NCBI GenBank assembly: GCA_000383295.1
Contig: KB911072.1
Location: 106,312-170,311 of the forward strand
Source of the DNA: Faecalispora sporosphaeroides DSM 1294
GTDB taxonomy: Bacteria > Bacillota > Clostridia > Oscillospirales > Acutalibacteraceae
Direction of reading: 5' to 3'
DNA: 64,000 nucleotides
The notes under the pieces were generated by a model. It saw only the letters and a list, made by a program, of their open reading frames with translations, ran no database searches and was not told the origin of the DNA. The position numbers were made by a program, and so were the translations under genes. Within the stretch, counting starts at the first letter, position 1; each line of letters begins with the position of its first letter. Shown here piece by piece: positions 54,757 through 63,173 of this stretch.

Positions 54757-56511
54757 ATGTATCAGGTCTTATACCGCAAATGGCGGCCCCGGCAGTTTTC
54801 AGATGTCGTAGGGCAGCCTCAGGTTACGTCCACTTTAAAAAACGAGCTGCTCTCCGGCAGACTGGCCCACGCATATCTGTTCACCGGCTCGAGGGGGACC
54901 GGCAAAACCACCTGCGCCAAAATCCTGGCCAAGGCGGTCAACTGCCTGAATCCCCAGGGCGGCGACCCTTGCGGAGAGTGCGAAATCTGCCGCGGGCTCG
55001 ACAACGGCTCCGTGCTGGATGTGGTGGAGATCGACGCCGCCAGCAACAACGGCGTGGAGAACATCCGCGCCCTGCGCGAGGAAGCGAATTTTACGCCCGC
55101 CACCGCAAAATACCGGGTATACATTATCGACGAGGTTCACATGCTTTCCATCGGCGCGTTCAACGCACTGCTGAAAACGCTGGAGGAGCCGCCGGAGCAC
55201 GTGATTTTTATTCTGGCCACCACCGAGGTGCACAAGCTCCCCGCGACGATCCTGTCCCGCTGCCAGCGGTTTGATTTTCACAGGATTGCCCCGGCGGACA
55301 TTGCGGACCGCCTCACCTACATTGTCGGCGAGGAAAACGCCAGCATTGAGCCGCAGGCCGCGCTGCTGCTGGCCAGATTGGCCGACGGTGCACTGCGCGA
55401 CGCGCTCTCGCTGCTCGATCAGTGCCTGGGGCGCAGCCGCGACGTCACTGTGGACGTCGTCACCCAAACCGCCGGATTGGCGGGGCGGGAGCATTTGTTC
55501 CGGCTGGCGGACGCCATCACCGGCAAAGACGCGGCCACCGCGCTGCGGGTGATCGACGAGCTGTATACCGCGTCTAAAGACATGGCGCGGCTGTGCGAAG
55601 AGCTTTTGAGTTATTTTCGCGGGCTGATGCTGCTGAAAACCATGAAGGACGCCAGAGACATTCTGGCGGTTCCGGAAGAAGAATATCAGGCCATGTCCGC
55701 ACGGGCCCTGCCCACCTCCCTGCCGGTGATCCTGCATTGTCTGGATACGATGCAGGATGCGCTGGAGCGGATGTACCGTGGCGGCAGCCGGCGAATTGAA
55801 ATGGAAATGGCGGTTCTGCGCCTTTGCTCACCAGAGCTGGATTCCGGCATGGACGCGCTGGTTCGGCGGATTGCCGCGCTGGAGAGAAAAAGCCCCGCTC
55901 CCGCTGCGCAGACAGTGCCGCCGGAGCCACAGGCTCCCCGCATACAGGAACCCTCTGCCGCGGCGCCCTCTCTCGTTCCCACCGCACCCCCGGCGCGGCA
56001 AAAGGTACCGGACGACGCGCCGCCGTGGGCGGAGGAGACGCCGCCGGCCCCCTATGAACCGGCGGTTCCCACACCGCACTTTGTTGCCGAGAAACCGGTA
56101 ATGGAGAAAGCCCCAGCACCGCCCGCCGTTTCACCGGCTGCGAAAGAATCCGGCGCGCCCAGCTCGCTTGAGGAGCTGCAGGATTCGGCCCGCCCGCTCG
56201 ATGTGTGGCCGGAAATTCTGCAGACGATGAAGGATTACTCTCGGGTCGTCGCCGCTTCGTTCGCTGGCTCCACCGCCTATGTGAGCGGAGAATATGTTTT
56301 GATCGACGCGCCCAGCCCCACCGCGCTTGAGCTGCTTCGCCGCCCCGCCCAGCGGGACAAAATGCGCGACGCCATCAAGCAGATAACGGGACGTACCTAT
56401 AAACTGGGGCCGTACAAAAAGCCCCAAACAGAACAGACAAAAGAGCAGGACCCGCTCAAAGCCCTGGCGGAAAGCGCCGCGGCGGCGGGAATCCCAGTGA
56501 TTCAACAATAA
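54757..56511 (+). CDS. dnaX: DNA polymerase III subunits gamma/tau
   Basis: 584 residues. Clamp-loader ATPase: Walker A GSRGTGKTT, zinc-binding Cys cluster (C...CGECEIC), Walker B VYIIDEVHML, SRC motif LSRCQRFDF. From about 375 a Pro/Ala-rich linker leads to a C-terminal domain (about 485-584) that binds the polymerase and helicase in tau. No obvious frameshift hairpin for a gamma form is seen. The start MYQVLYRKWRP is the family consensus; AGGTGG lies somewhat far upstream. It is the first gene of dnaX-ybaB-recR. Confidence 0.96.
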   Translation: MYQVLYRKWRPRQFSDVVGQPQVTSTLKNELLSGRLAHAYLFTGSRGTGKTTCAKILAKAVNCLNPQGGDPCGECEICRGLDNGSVLDVVEIDAASNNGVENIRALREEANFTPATAKYRVYIIDEVHMLSIGAFNALLKTLEEPPEHVIFILATTEVHKLPATILSRCQRFDFHRIAPADIADRLTYIVGEENASIEPQAALLLARLADGALRDALSLLDQCLGRSRDVTVDVVTQTAGLAGREHLFRLADAITGKDAATALRVIDELYTASKDMARLCEELLSYFRGLMLLKTMKDARDILAVPEEEYQAMSARALPTSLPVILHCLDTMQDALERMYRGGSRRIEMEMAVLRLCSPELDSGMDALVRRIAALERKSPAPAAQTVPPEPQAPRIQEPSAAAPSLVPTAPPARQKVPDDAPPWAEETPPAPYEPAVPTPHFVAEKPVMEKAPAPPAVSPAAKESGAPSSLEELQDSARPLDVWPEILQTMKDYSRVVAASFAGSTAYVSGEYVLIDAPSPTALELLRRPAQRDKMRDAIKQITGRTYKLGPYKKPQTEQTKEQDPLKALAESAAAAGIPVIQQ

Positions 56512-56525
56512 CGGGAGGTTTCGAC

Positions 56526-56876
56526 ATGAAAGCAAGATTACCGGAAGGCTACGGTAAAGGCGGCGCCGCCAATTTACAGCAGCTGGCGCGGCAGGCCCAG
56601 AAGCTGCAGGAGGAAATGGACAAGGCCACCACCGAGCTGGAGACCAAGGAGTACACCGCCACCTCCGGCGGAAACGCCGTAGAGGTTGTCGCCACCGGCA
56701 AAATGGAGCTGAAATCCATCGCCATCAAGCCCGAGGTCGTGGACCCCGAGGACGTGGAGATGCTTTCCGACCTGATTCTGGCCGCAGCAAACGAAGCGCT
56801 GCGCGCCGCCGCCGCCGACAAAAGTGAGCGGATGGAATCCCTTTCGGGCGGCCTGAACGTACCCGGGATCTTTTGA
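56526..56876 (+). CDS. ybaB: YbaB/EbfC nucleoid-associated protein
   Basis: 116 residues. The core NLQQLARQAQKLQEEMDKATTEL helix, then VEVVATGKMELKSIAIKPEVV strand and a C-terminal helix, match the YbaB/EbfC DNA-binding family. The N-terminus carries a short Gly-rich extension. GGGAGG lies before the ATG. Its place between dnaX and recR is conserved across bacteria, with 14 bp and 3 bp spacing here. Confidence 0.95.
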   Translation: MKARLPEGYGKGGAANLQQLARQAQKLQEEMDKATTELETKEYTATSGGNAVEVVATGKMELKSIAIKPEVVDPEDVEMLSDLILAAANEALRAAAADKSERMESLSGGLNVPGIF

Positions 56877-56879
56877 TCT

Positions 56880-57479
56880 ATGTCCGCCTATTATGTGGCG
56901 CCTCTGGCGCGGCTGATCGAGCAGTTTGAACGGCTGCCCGGCATCGGCCATAAAAGCGCCCAGCGCCTTGCCTATTATGTTCTTGGGCTCTCCAAGGAGG
57001 AAACGGAGCAATTCACCGGAGCCATCCGGGAGGCCCACGAGAAAATTCATTACTGCAAAGAGTGCTGTAACCTGACGGATCAGGAGCTTTGCCCGGTCTG
57101 CCGCAGCGCCGGGCGTGACCGCTCGATCATCTGTGTGGTGGAAGACCCGCGCGATGTGTTCGCGCTCGAGCGCACCAACGAGTACAAGGGCCTTTACCAC
57201 GTGCTTCACGGCGCGATCTCCCCCCTGAACGGCGTAGGCCCGGATCAGCTCTGCATTAAGGAGCTGCTGGCCCGCATGAACGACGAGGTCAGAGAGATCA
57301 TCATGGCCACCAATCCCACGGTGGAGGGCGAAGCCACGGCGATGTATCTGTCGCGTCTGCTCAAGCCCATGGGCATTACGGTAACGCGCCTCGCCTACGG
57401 CATTCCCGTCGGCGGCGATCTGGAATATGCCGACGAGGTAACCCTGACTCGCGCGATGGAGGGCCGGAGAGAAATTTAG
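56880..57479 (+). CDS. recR: Recombination mediator protein RecR
   Basis: 199 residues. HhH region [16 protein letters not shown]4 zinc finger [16 protein letters not shown] (about 59-74), Toprim domain starting [11 protein letters not shown] and the C-terminal ATP-like motif [15 protein letters not shown]. It loads RecA with RecF/RecO during gap repair. It starts three bases after the ybaB stop. Confidence 0.97.
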   Translation: MSAYYVAPLARLIEQFERLPGIGHKSAQRLAYYVLGLSKEETEQFTGAIREAHEKIHYCKECCNLTDQELCPVCRSAGRDRSIICVVEDPRDVFALERTNEYKGLYHVLHGAISPLNGVGPDQLCIKELLARMNDEVREIIMATNPTVEGEATAMYLSRLLKPMGITVTRLAYGIPVGGDLEYADEVTLTRAMEGRREI

Positions 57480-57496
57480 AACGGAGGCTTTTTTGT

Positions 57497-57967
57497 ATGG
57501 CCGAAAAGCTCGCAACCAAAACAATCGCTCAAAACAAAAAAGCCTTTCACGACTACTTTGTGGAAGAAAGCATGGAGGCCGGCATCGAGCTGGCCGGCAC
57601 CGAGGTGAAATCCCTGCGTCAGGGGCGCGCCAACCTGAAGGACGCGTGGTGCTCGGTGGTAAACGGCGAGCTCCTTCTCAACGGCATGCACATCAGCCCG
57701 TATGAGCAGGGCAATATCTTCAACAAAGACCCCTTGCGCGTGCGCCGCCTGTTGATGCACAAGCGCGAGATTATGCGGCTGTTCGGCCTTGTCAAACAGG
57801 ACGGCTACTCCCTGATTCCGCTGTCGCTGTATTTTAAAGGTTCGATGGTCAAGGTGCAGGTGGGCCTTTGCAAAGGTAAAAAGCTGTACGACAAACGGCA
57901 GGATCTTGCGGCAAAAGCCGCGAAGCGCGACATTGAGCGCGCAATGAAAGACAAAAACAGGGCATAA
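57497..57967 (+). CDS. smpB: tmRNA-binding protein SmpB
   Basis: 156 residues. The core [26 protein letters not shown] is the classic SmpB start, NLKDAW and the basic C-terminal tail ([26 protein letters not shown]) follow. It delivers tmRNA to stalled ribosomes. AACGGAGG lies before the ATG. ssrA begins 35 bp downstream, so protein and RNA partners are adjacent. Confidence 0.97.
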   Translation: MAEKLATKTIAQNKKAFHDYFVEESMEAGIELAGTEVKSLRQGRANLKDAWCSVVNGELLLNGMHISPYEQGNIFNKDPLRVRRLLMHKREIMRLFGLVKQDGYSLIPLSLYFKGSMVKVQVGLCKGKKLYDKRQDLAAKAAKRDIERAMKDKNRA

Positions 57968-58002
57968 TATCCGGAAGAAGCCCGTATCTATATTTTAAAT
58001 AT

Positions 58003-58352
58003 GGGGATGCAATGGTTTCGACGGGGGTTGTGAGCCTGAGTAAGCGAGTAGCGGTGCGGAACCGCTATAAAATCCGTAAACTTAAAATTAAACAACAACA
58101 ATAAAGTTGCTTTAGCAGCCTAATTTAGGCTGCTCGTTCTTACCGGGAGTACCGCGGCCCGGATAAGGGCGTCATTTAGCGGTGAACATGAACCGGGCCA
58201 CGCCTTTCACCCGGTCATGGCTTAAAGGCTACTGAAGCACGGAGCCTGCCGACGGGCGCTGTGCGGAGGGAATGTTAAAACACCGGCTACACTCGTAGAA
58301 AGCTCTGGTAGGCAATCTTCGGACAGGGGTTCGATTCCCCTCATCTCCACCA
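58003..58352 (+). ncRNA. ssrA: Transfer-messenger RNA
   Basis: 350 nt. The tRNA-like ends GGGGATG/CATCTCC with discriminator A and encoded CCA, T-arm GGTTCGATTCC, and the 5' sequence GCAATGGTTTCGACGGGGG are all canonical. The tag frame ends Asn-Lys-Val-Ala-Leu-Ala-Ala-stop (58100-58123), followed by the PK2 helix GCAGCCTAA/TTAGGCTGC. The resume codon cannot be fixed with certainty: no GCA or GCT sits at the expected place, and the in-frame stretch upstream is Asn/Lys-rich. Confidence 0.97.
58328..58352. mobile_element. Probable attachment site (attL) at the 3' end of ssrA
   Basis: The T-arm and acceptor end of tmRNA are a well-known target of tyrosine integrases. Base composition and gene content change right after it, and conjugation genes follow. 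The matching direct repeat (attR) would lie beyond 64000. The integrase is not in this window. Confidence 0.55.
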
Positions 58353-58426
58353 AATGGACATTACACGAACACCTACTTTTTTAAAGGCGGCTTAGCCGTT
58401 ACGGTGTGGATGTAAGGTCAAAATTA

Positions 58427-58465
58427 AAAAGGAAGGGCAAGGCTTTAGACCTTGTCCTTCCTTTT
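58427..58465 (+). terminator. Terminator after ssrA
   Basis: AAAAGGAAGGGCAAGG/CCTTGTCCTTCCTTTT arms, loop CTTTAGA, T-rich end. 58353-58640 otherwise shows only AT-rich promoter sequence for the ATPase gene. Confidence 0.85.
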
Positions 58466-58640
58466 GTTTATTATACAAACGTCCACAGTTACATCGGAAT
58501 AATAATCTTTGAAATATCTACAATCGCATCGAATTAAAGAGTTATTCTAATATAATGCACGATATGATCAATAAATCTAAATTAACAGCTTGACAATTAG
58601 ACATCAACTATGCTATAATCTCTCACAAGGGGGAAATGGA

Positions 58641-59936
58641 ATGAATAACTTTGTACTGAAATCCCTATCTGCTGAAAACTTTGCTTCATTTGCGGAGTGT
58701 ATTACATTTACAACCGAAACAGACCTTAGTAAAAAAGAGCATCTTGAAAACACCTTTACACAAGGTGAATCAACTTTTAACAAAGTTTCGTTTCTTTATG
58801 GAGCAAATGGTTCCGGTAAAACTTTTTTTTGCAAGATAATTCGAGAGATTCAACGGCTTTTAGATTGGTCTCCACTAACGGCAATGAATAATCCGCAATT
58901 ATTAGCTTTGCCGCAGATTAAAGGAATAGATTCTCCTGTGGTATCTTTTGCTTTTGATGTAGATTACCATGAGAGACCTACTAAATTTGCGATTGATGTA
59001 CTGATAGATGAAACGAGCTATCACTATGAATTTACAATCTTGGGAAAAAAAATTCAATCTGAGCTTCTAACTAAGAAGTATCGTAGAACAGAAAAGCTTA
59101 TTGAAAGAAGTTCACCATCATATAAGGAAATTGTTTTACGCTCGGAACTCAAAGATTTCGAAAATACAAAACAGGTTGTAAAAGAAGAAGCTTTATGTCT
59201 TCCTGTTGCAGCACTGCTTAATAACCCTCTAGCGTCAAAAATTGTCTCAGCTATTAAAGAAATTCAAGTCGTTAGCATGACAGCAGCTAGATTACGTCCA
59301 GCACAAACAAGAGAGTCTTTTTCTGACGAACGATTGAATAAATATAAGGATATACTCAAAAAAGCAGACCCTACTATCCGAGATATAAATGTCTCTTTTG
59401 AAGAAGAAGAGCTTGCCCGCCAAAAAATTGACGCAGATGATTTTGAAAATCGAGAAATTATTTCTAAGAAAACAACCGTTGGAATAGAAACAAAACATGC
59501 TTTATATAAAGACGGCAAAGAAACTAGCAGCATTCCAATTGCGTTTTTTGCAGACGAATCATTGGGAACTGTTAAACTATTTACAGCCCTACCATATCTA
59601 TACGATGTCCTTGAGACCGGAGGAACACTTGTTATTGATGAGTTGGAAAATGGGCTGCATCTCTCTTTAGCAAAAGAAATTATAAGTCTATTTACCAGCG
59701 AGGAAAGCAACCCTAGACACGCACAACTCATCTGCACGTCACATCAGCCACTATTAGTAGACGGCAATTTTCGTCGAGACCAAGTGTGGGTCACTTGTAA
59801 AGATTCTTGTGGAAAGAGTTTTCTACACAGGTTGAGTGAGTTAAAAACATCACGCGCTAAGGTTAACTTAGCAAATCGAATTCTAGAAGGGGCATTTGGG
59901 TGTAATCCTAAATCCTTCTTTAGCAATAACACATAA
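58641..59936 (+). CDS. AAA/ABC-type ATPase (AAA_15/AbiLii-RloA-like), candidate defence cargo
   Basis: 431 residues. Walker A is GANGSGKT (54-61); Walker B TLVIDELENGLH lies near 330-341 and is followed by CTSHQPLLVDG (switch His). This is the layout of SMC-like ATPases used in abortive-infection systems. The middle part is a helical insertion. There is no nuclease domain, so a partner is expected. AAGGGGG precedes the ATG. The gene is clearly more AT-rich than the chromosome to its left, which supports transfer. The unknown gene 205 bp downstream may be the partner. Confidence 0.75.
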   Translation: MNNFVLKSLSAENFASFAECITFTTETDLSKKEHLENTFTQGESTFNKVSFLYGANGSGKTFFCKIIREIQRLLDWSPLTAMNNPQLLALPQIKGIDSPVVSFAFDVDYHERPTKFAIDVLIDETSYHYEFTILGKKIQSELLTKKYRRTEKLIERSSPSYKEIVLRSELKDFENTKQVVKEEALCLPVAALLNNPLASKIVSAIKEIQVVSMTAARLRPAQTRESFSDERLNKYKDILKKADPTIRDINVSFEEEELARQKIDADDFENREIISKKTTVGIETKHALYKDGKETSSIPIAFFADESLGTVKLFTALPYLYDVLETGGTLVIDELENGLHLSLAKEIISLFTSEESNPRHAQLICTSHQPLLVDGNFRRDQVWVTCKDSCGKSFLHRLSELKTSRAKVNLANRILEGAFGCNPKSFFSNNT

Positions 59937-59951
59937 AATGCGAAAAAGAAA

Positions 59952-59975
59952 AACACCGAGCGCCAACTCGGTGTT
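59952..59975. terminator. Hairpin after the ATPase gene
   Basis: AACACCGAG/CTCGGTGTT. The T-run is on the minus side only, so termination on the plus strand is doubtful. The spacer 59976-60141 also holds the palindrome ATGTGATCACAT (60103-60114). Confidence 0.5.
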
Positions 59976-60141
59976 CTGCAGGGTGACAAAAGCACGGAAC
60001 GATACTTTGTCAAATTCACTTGTTTATCTTATCATGCTTTACTTCCGTTTGCAATATGAAATTTGTGCCCAGAAAGGTAAAAAATGCAGACTTTTTCTAA
60101 AAATGTGATCACATATATTTATTACATTTTTATTAGGAGTG

Positions 60142-61047
60142 ATGAAAATCTTTATTTCAGATTATCTCGGTGCTAAGATAAAAGGGCACCAAAACTATGA
60201 GTTCATTGATGTTTTTCTAAACGGTGATAACAGACTGTTTATTGATCCATGCATGATAGAGGGCGCGGAAGATCCATGGTGTAAGAATGCTTCTAATATA
60301 ATGCGAACATTCTTTGATTGCTTCTTTGAAGGTCTTCGAGATAAATCACTATATAACAGCGGCCTGCTTTCTCATGCTGGGGAGCAAAATGCAACAAAGC
60401 TTGGTTATGGAAATGGTTACAACGGAAAGGGGAAAACCGCAGAAGGCCTTAGGGATTGTATTAGCGGCCTCTCTTTGCTTGTTGACGACATTCCCACGAT
60501 AAGCCGAGCGCAGGACATTCCCGTGCTTGTAGAGGGATTTGCAGAAGACTGTATGTCCGATCTGCTTACAAATATTTTGCATGAACCGCTAAATGCTTTT
60601 ACTTGTGAGCAAATGTCTGTGTGGGGATGTCCCCCACAGGGAGAAAAAGCCATTTGGACATTCGATGCCACAACAAGAGAATGGATTCAGGTAACTCGGC
60701 CGTGCTGGTACCACAGAGGCAAGGAAATACTACTCGTTCCCAAATGGATTGTTCGCAAGAACTTTCTGTTTAAAGCTCATCAATACCTGTATTCGATTAT
60801 TGTTGAGCGCATTAGGAAGAAAAACGGATGGGACGATCTTAAGAAAATAGATATATGGAACAATTTTCCTAGGATCAGTGAGCATTGGGAATATGACACT
60901 GTGATAGCTTATACTCGTGAGCATCCCGATGCTCTTTCTGAGTACCATGAACATATGCCACGCTTCTATCGTAGAGCAAAGGGCTGTATGACAGATCAAG
61001 ACTTGGATGGCGCTGTCTATGGTCGCAGCATTAAAGAAAGCGCATAA
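60142..61047 (+). CDS. Protein of unknown function, candidate partner of the ATPase
   Basis: 301 residues, not recognised. The sequence begins MKIFISDYLGAKIKGHQNYEF with NRLFIDPCMIEGAEDPW, and contains a Trp- and Cys-containing central part (MSVWGCPPQGEKAIWTFD) and a helical, charged C-terminus. No membrane helix, signal peptide or nucleotide-binding motif. An acidic NRLFIDP motif could belong to a nuclease-like core, but this is speculation. TTAGGAG is only 2 nt before ATG; the overlapping GTG is less likely. Same strand and similar AT-rich composition as the ATPase gene. Confidence 0.65.
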   Translation: MKIFISDYLGAKIKGHQNYEFIDVFLNGDNRLFIDPCMIEGAEDPWCKNASNIMRTFFDCFFEGLRDKSLYNSGLLSHAGEQNATKLGYGNGYNGKGKTAEGLRDCISGLSLLVDDIPTISRAQDIPVLVEGFAEDCMSDLLTNILHEPLNAFTCEQMSVWGCPPQGEKAIWTFDATTREWIQVTRPCWYHRGKEILLVPKWIVRKNFLFKAHQYLYSIIVERIRKKNGWDDLKKIDIWNNFPRISEHWEYDTVIAYTREHPDALSEYHEHMPRFYRRAKGCMTDQDLDGAVYGRSIKESA

Positions 61048-61089
61048 CCGTTCTCAGCAGGTAAAGAGGGTGGATAAGGGTTAATTTCC

Positions 61090-61278
61090 TTATCCACCCT
61101 CTTCATTTTCCACTTTTGCCCGCTTATGCACCTTCTTCCATTCGTCAAACTTCCTTTTTCCTTCTTCACTTTCATAGAATTTGCGAATCTCTGGCACGAG
61201 GAATCGGACGAAGGATTCTATAATGGACTGCGGAAGCTCAACATCATACGGATTCCGTGACTTCTTAGGTTTTTCCAT
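61090..61278 (-). CDS. Small charged protein of the conjugative element
   Basis: 62 residues, not recognised. A basic N-terminus (KPKKSRNPYDVELPQSIIESF) and helical, Lys/Glu-rich remainder. AGAGGAGA precedes the ATG, and the gene starts 3 bp after the rep stop. Small genes in this place are common in Tn916-type elements, where their roles are mostly unknown. Confidence 0.65.
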   Translation of the reverse strand: MEKPKKSRNPYDVELPQSIIESFVRFLVPEIRKFYESEEGKRKFDEWKKVHKRAKVENEEGG

Positions 61279-61281
61279 CGC

Positions 61282-62298
61282 CTATCTCCTCTCTGTGAAA
61301 GGACAGTCCCTTGTGTCCTTGACTTCCGTCCAGCCATCCAACGCTTTTTGGTGTGGTGCAAAATATTCCTGCGTGGTCATTTCGTCATACTGGTTGATAC
61401 CAGTAAAATGCACAACCTTGTGAATACGGCGTATAAAGGCATTCCAGACCGCAGGAGTGTCCAAGCGCACATTTGTATATTGGTATTCCAACGGAATGTT
61501 GCTGATAATGTACGCTTTTGTATAGCACGCCACGCGGTTTGCATAGCGACAAGGCAGCATCAGCGGGTAGCCGTCCAAAAGATTATTCATATCCTGAATT
61601 TTCATACTGGATGAAAATTCATCAAATACAATTATATCTTCGCTCTGGTATTTATCAAAGCACCCATGCTGATAGCCGGTTATCTGGCACACATTCTCAT
61701 AGCCATACCGTTCCATGACCAGTTTTGTTTTTCCAAGACCCGTAGCACCATATATATAGGTTGTTTTAAGTATGCGAAAGGTATTATGGAATTGCTCTGC
61801 AATCAGTTCTTGCCTAACTTGCTCCAAAGTGGAGCGGTAGCGCATTAAATGGGTTTGCGAACGAATAACATTCATTGCGCTGTGACCGTCCTCAAGCATC
61901 GCTAAGGCTATATCCCAATCGGTACGCTGTCCGGGATTTTCCGTCGGTAGCTCTCCCCACTCTTCAAAGGTGTCAGGGATACTGGTATCGGCTTTTTCAT
62001 CCTCTGCCCATTTCCCGGATTTTTGCACATACGCCCGGTTTTCTTCGGAAGTGCCGCAGGCCGGGTCAAGATGGGCAGTAGGGAAATAGCCCTTGACGGT
62101 GGAAAAACGAATTGGACTGTTAGCAACAAAGAACACATGAGTATGCGGGGTCTGTTCCTGCAAGCCTTGTTCGTCAGCCATACACCAGTATTTTAACTGC
62201 ATTTTCCCAAGTACTTCACGGATTTGTTCATGTGACCATTCAGCACCGGGATTATTGATTGTAAGTAAGTATTTTCTGTGCCGTGTATCTTTTTTCAA
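61282..62298 (-). CDS. rep: CRESS-DNA-type Rep: HUH endonuclease plus superfamily 3 helicase
   Basis: 338 residues. HUH domain: motif I YLLTINN (10-16), motif II PHTHVFF with the metal-binding His pair (H52, H54), motif III YVQK with the nicking Tyr (Y90) and Lys (K93). SF3 helicase: Walker A GATGLGKT (184-191), Walker B IIVFDEF (222-228), motif C ending IISN (N267). This order is that of circovirus and geminivirus Rep and of their bacterial plasmid relatives. It should nick and rejoin one strand at the hairpin origin 50 bp upstream (62343-62370) and unwind DNA. Its slot corresponds to nicK/orf20 in ICEBs1/Tn916, where a Rep_trans relaxase normally sits. Confidence 0.9.
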   Translation of the reverse strand: MKKDTRHRKYLLTINNPGAEWSHEQIREVLGKMQLKYWCMADEQGLQEQTPHTHVFFVANSPIRFSTVKGYFPTAHLDPACGTSEENRAYVQKSGKWAEDEKADTSIPDTFEEWGELPTENPGQRTDWDIALAMLEDGHSAMNVIRSQTHLMRYRSTLEQVRQELIAEQFHNTFRILKTTYIYGATGLGKTKLVMERYGYENVCQITGYQHGCFDKYQSEDIIVFDEFSSSMKIQDMNNLLDGYPLMLPCRYANRVACYTKAYIISNIPLEYQYTNVRLDTPAVWNAFIRRIHKVVHFTGINQYDEMTTQEYFAPHQKALDGWTEVKDTRDCPFTERR

Positions 62299-62342
62299 AG
62301 GTCTTCACTTCCTTTGCGTGATTTTCGCAGTGATGGTACAGA

Positions 62343-62370
62343 GGTGTCTGGGTAATACTAGCCAGACACC
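62343..62370 (-). other. Putative rolling-circle origin hairpin with circovirus-type nonanucleotide
   Basis: Perfect 9-bp stem GGTGTCTGG/CCAGACACC with a 10-nt loop. On the minus (rep-coding) strand the loop contains TAGTATTAC (complement of 62352-62360). It lies 45 bp upstream of the rep start. In circoviruses Rep nicks between T7 and A8 of this nonamer. Confidence 0.85.
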
Positions 62371-62376
62371 CGCGCT

Positions 62377-62405
62377 CGCCCGCCTTACGCTTCGCACGGC
62401 GGGCG
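62377..62405. repeat. Second GC-rich hairpin beside the origin
   Basis: CGCCCGCC and GGCGGGCG separated by 13 nt, only 6 bp from the origin hairpin and ending 12 bp before the coupling-ATPase stop. It may be a Rep-binding or single-strand initiation structure, or a terminator of the ATPase mRNA without a T-run. Confidence 0.5.
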
Positions 62406-62417
62406 GTGCGTGCGTTT

Positions 62418-63173
62418 CTAAGACAATGCCTTTACGCATATCTGCCGCATTCGTTCGGAATCCTGCACTGTTCCTACCTTGATAAAATGCAACTGCGAGC
62501 CTTGCAGCAGCGCAACGCCCTCACCTTGCCCGAATACACGGCCTTTGACTTGCTCAATGAAATCAGGTAAGAGCATTTCATAGATACTCTTGATAGCCGC
62601 GCCGAGAATGATTACAACGCCGTAGTTAAGTCGTGAACCAGATGGAAAAGCAACCGCGTCAGGACGCTGCATGGCGGTAATCAAGCGCACAGACAGGGAG
62701 CGCCCAAGCAACAATATTGCGCTTACCTTGTTCATCACCACCGCCGCCGCTTTTTTATCCTCATTTACAAGCGACAAGATATTTGCCATGTATTCATCCC
62801 AAATCAGCGTAATGGGATGCTTGCTTTCATCCTCTCCCGATTGCCGGGCATTTAAGCGGGCATACACGGCCTGTAACGCTTGCAATGTGCTTTTGTAAGA
62901 ATAATATCGAGAACAGCCGTGCAGATACGCAAAGTTGTCATCCCCCTTGTAGTCCGCGAAATGGTATTCCCCGCCCGATTCTGCCATAATAAGCTTTGCA
63001 AAGAGGGCGTTTTCAAAATAAGATTTTCCCGAACCGGACATCCCGCAAATTAGAATATGGCTGTTAGCAGCTGGGGAAACATCAGTGCTTATGGGGATTT
63101 TAGCCCCATAACCGTTCCATGCGTCCAAATCGTAACCGAGCGTCAGAAGCTTTGACGCGTCAAAATTCATCAT
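62418..63173 (-). CDS. FtsK/SpoIIIE-type coupling ATPase of a conjugative element
   Basis: 251 residues. Walker A GMSGSGKS (44-51), HFADYKGDDNF motif, Walker B TLIWDEY (about 116-122) and a GQGEGVALLQG segment near the end match TcpA/ConQ-type DNA pumps of Gram-positive ICEs. It lacks its own membrane helices; these are in the upstream gene, whose end it overlaps by 14 nt. GAAAGGA precedes two adjacent ATGs; I use the first. It would deliver the Rep-DNA complex to the transfer channel. Confidence 0.85.
   Translation of the reverse strand: MMNFDASKLLTLGYDLDAWNGYGAKIPISTDVSPAANSHILICGMSGSGKSYFENALFAKLIMAESGGEYHFADYKGDDNFAYLHGCSRYYSYKSTLQALQAVYARLNARQSGEDESKHPITLIWDEYMANILSLVNEDKKAAAVVMNKVSAILLLGRSLSVRLITAMQRPDAVAFPSGSRLNYGVVIILGAAIKSIYEMLLPDFIEQVKGRVFGQGEGVALLQGSQLHFIKVGTVQDSERMRQICVKALS

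Noticed and set aside
60103..60114. ATGTGATCACAT palindrome as a Crp/Fnr-type site
   Set aside because: A single palindrome in AT-rich DNA with no promoter at the right distance; not enough to claim a site.
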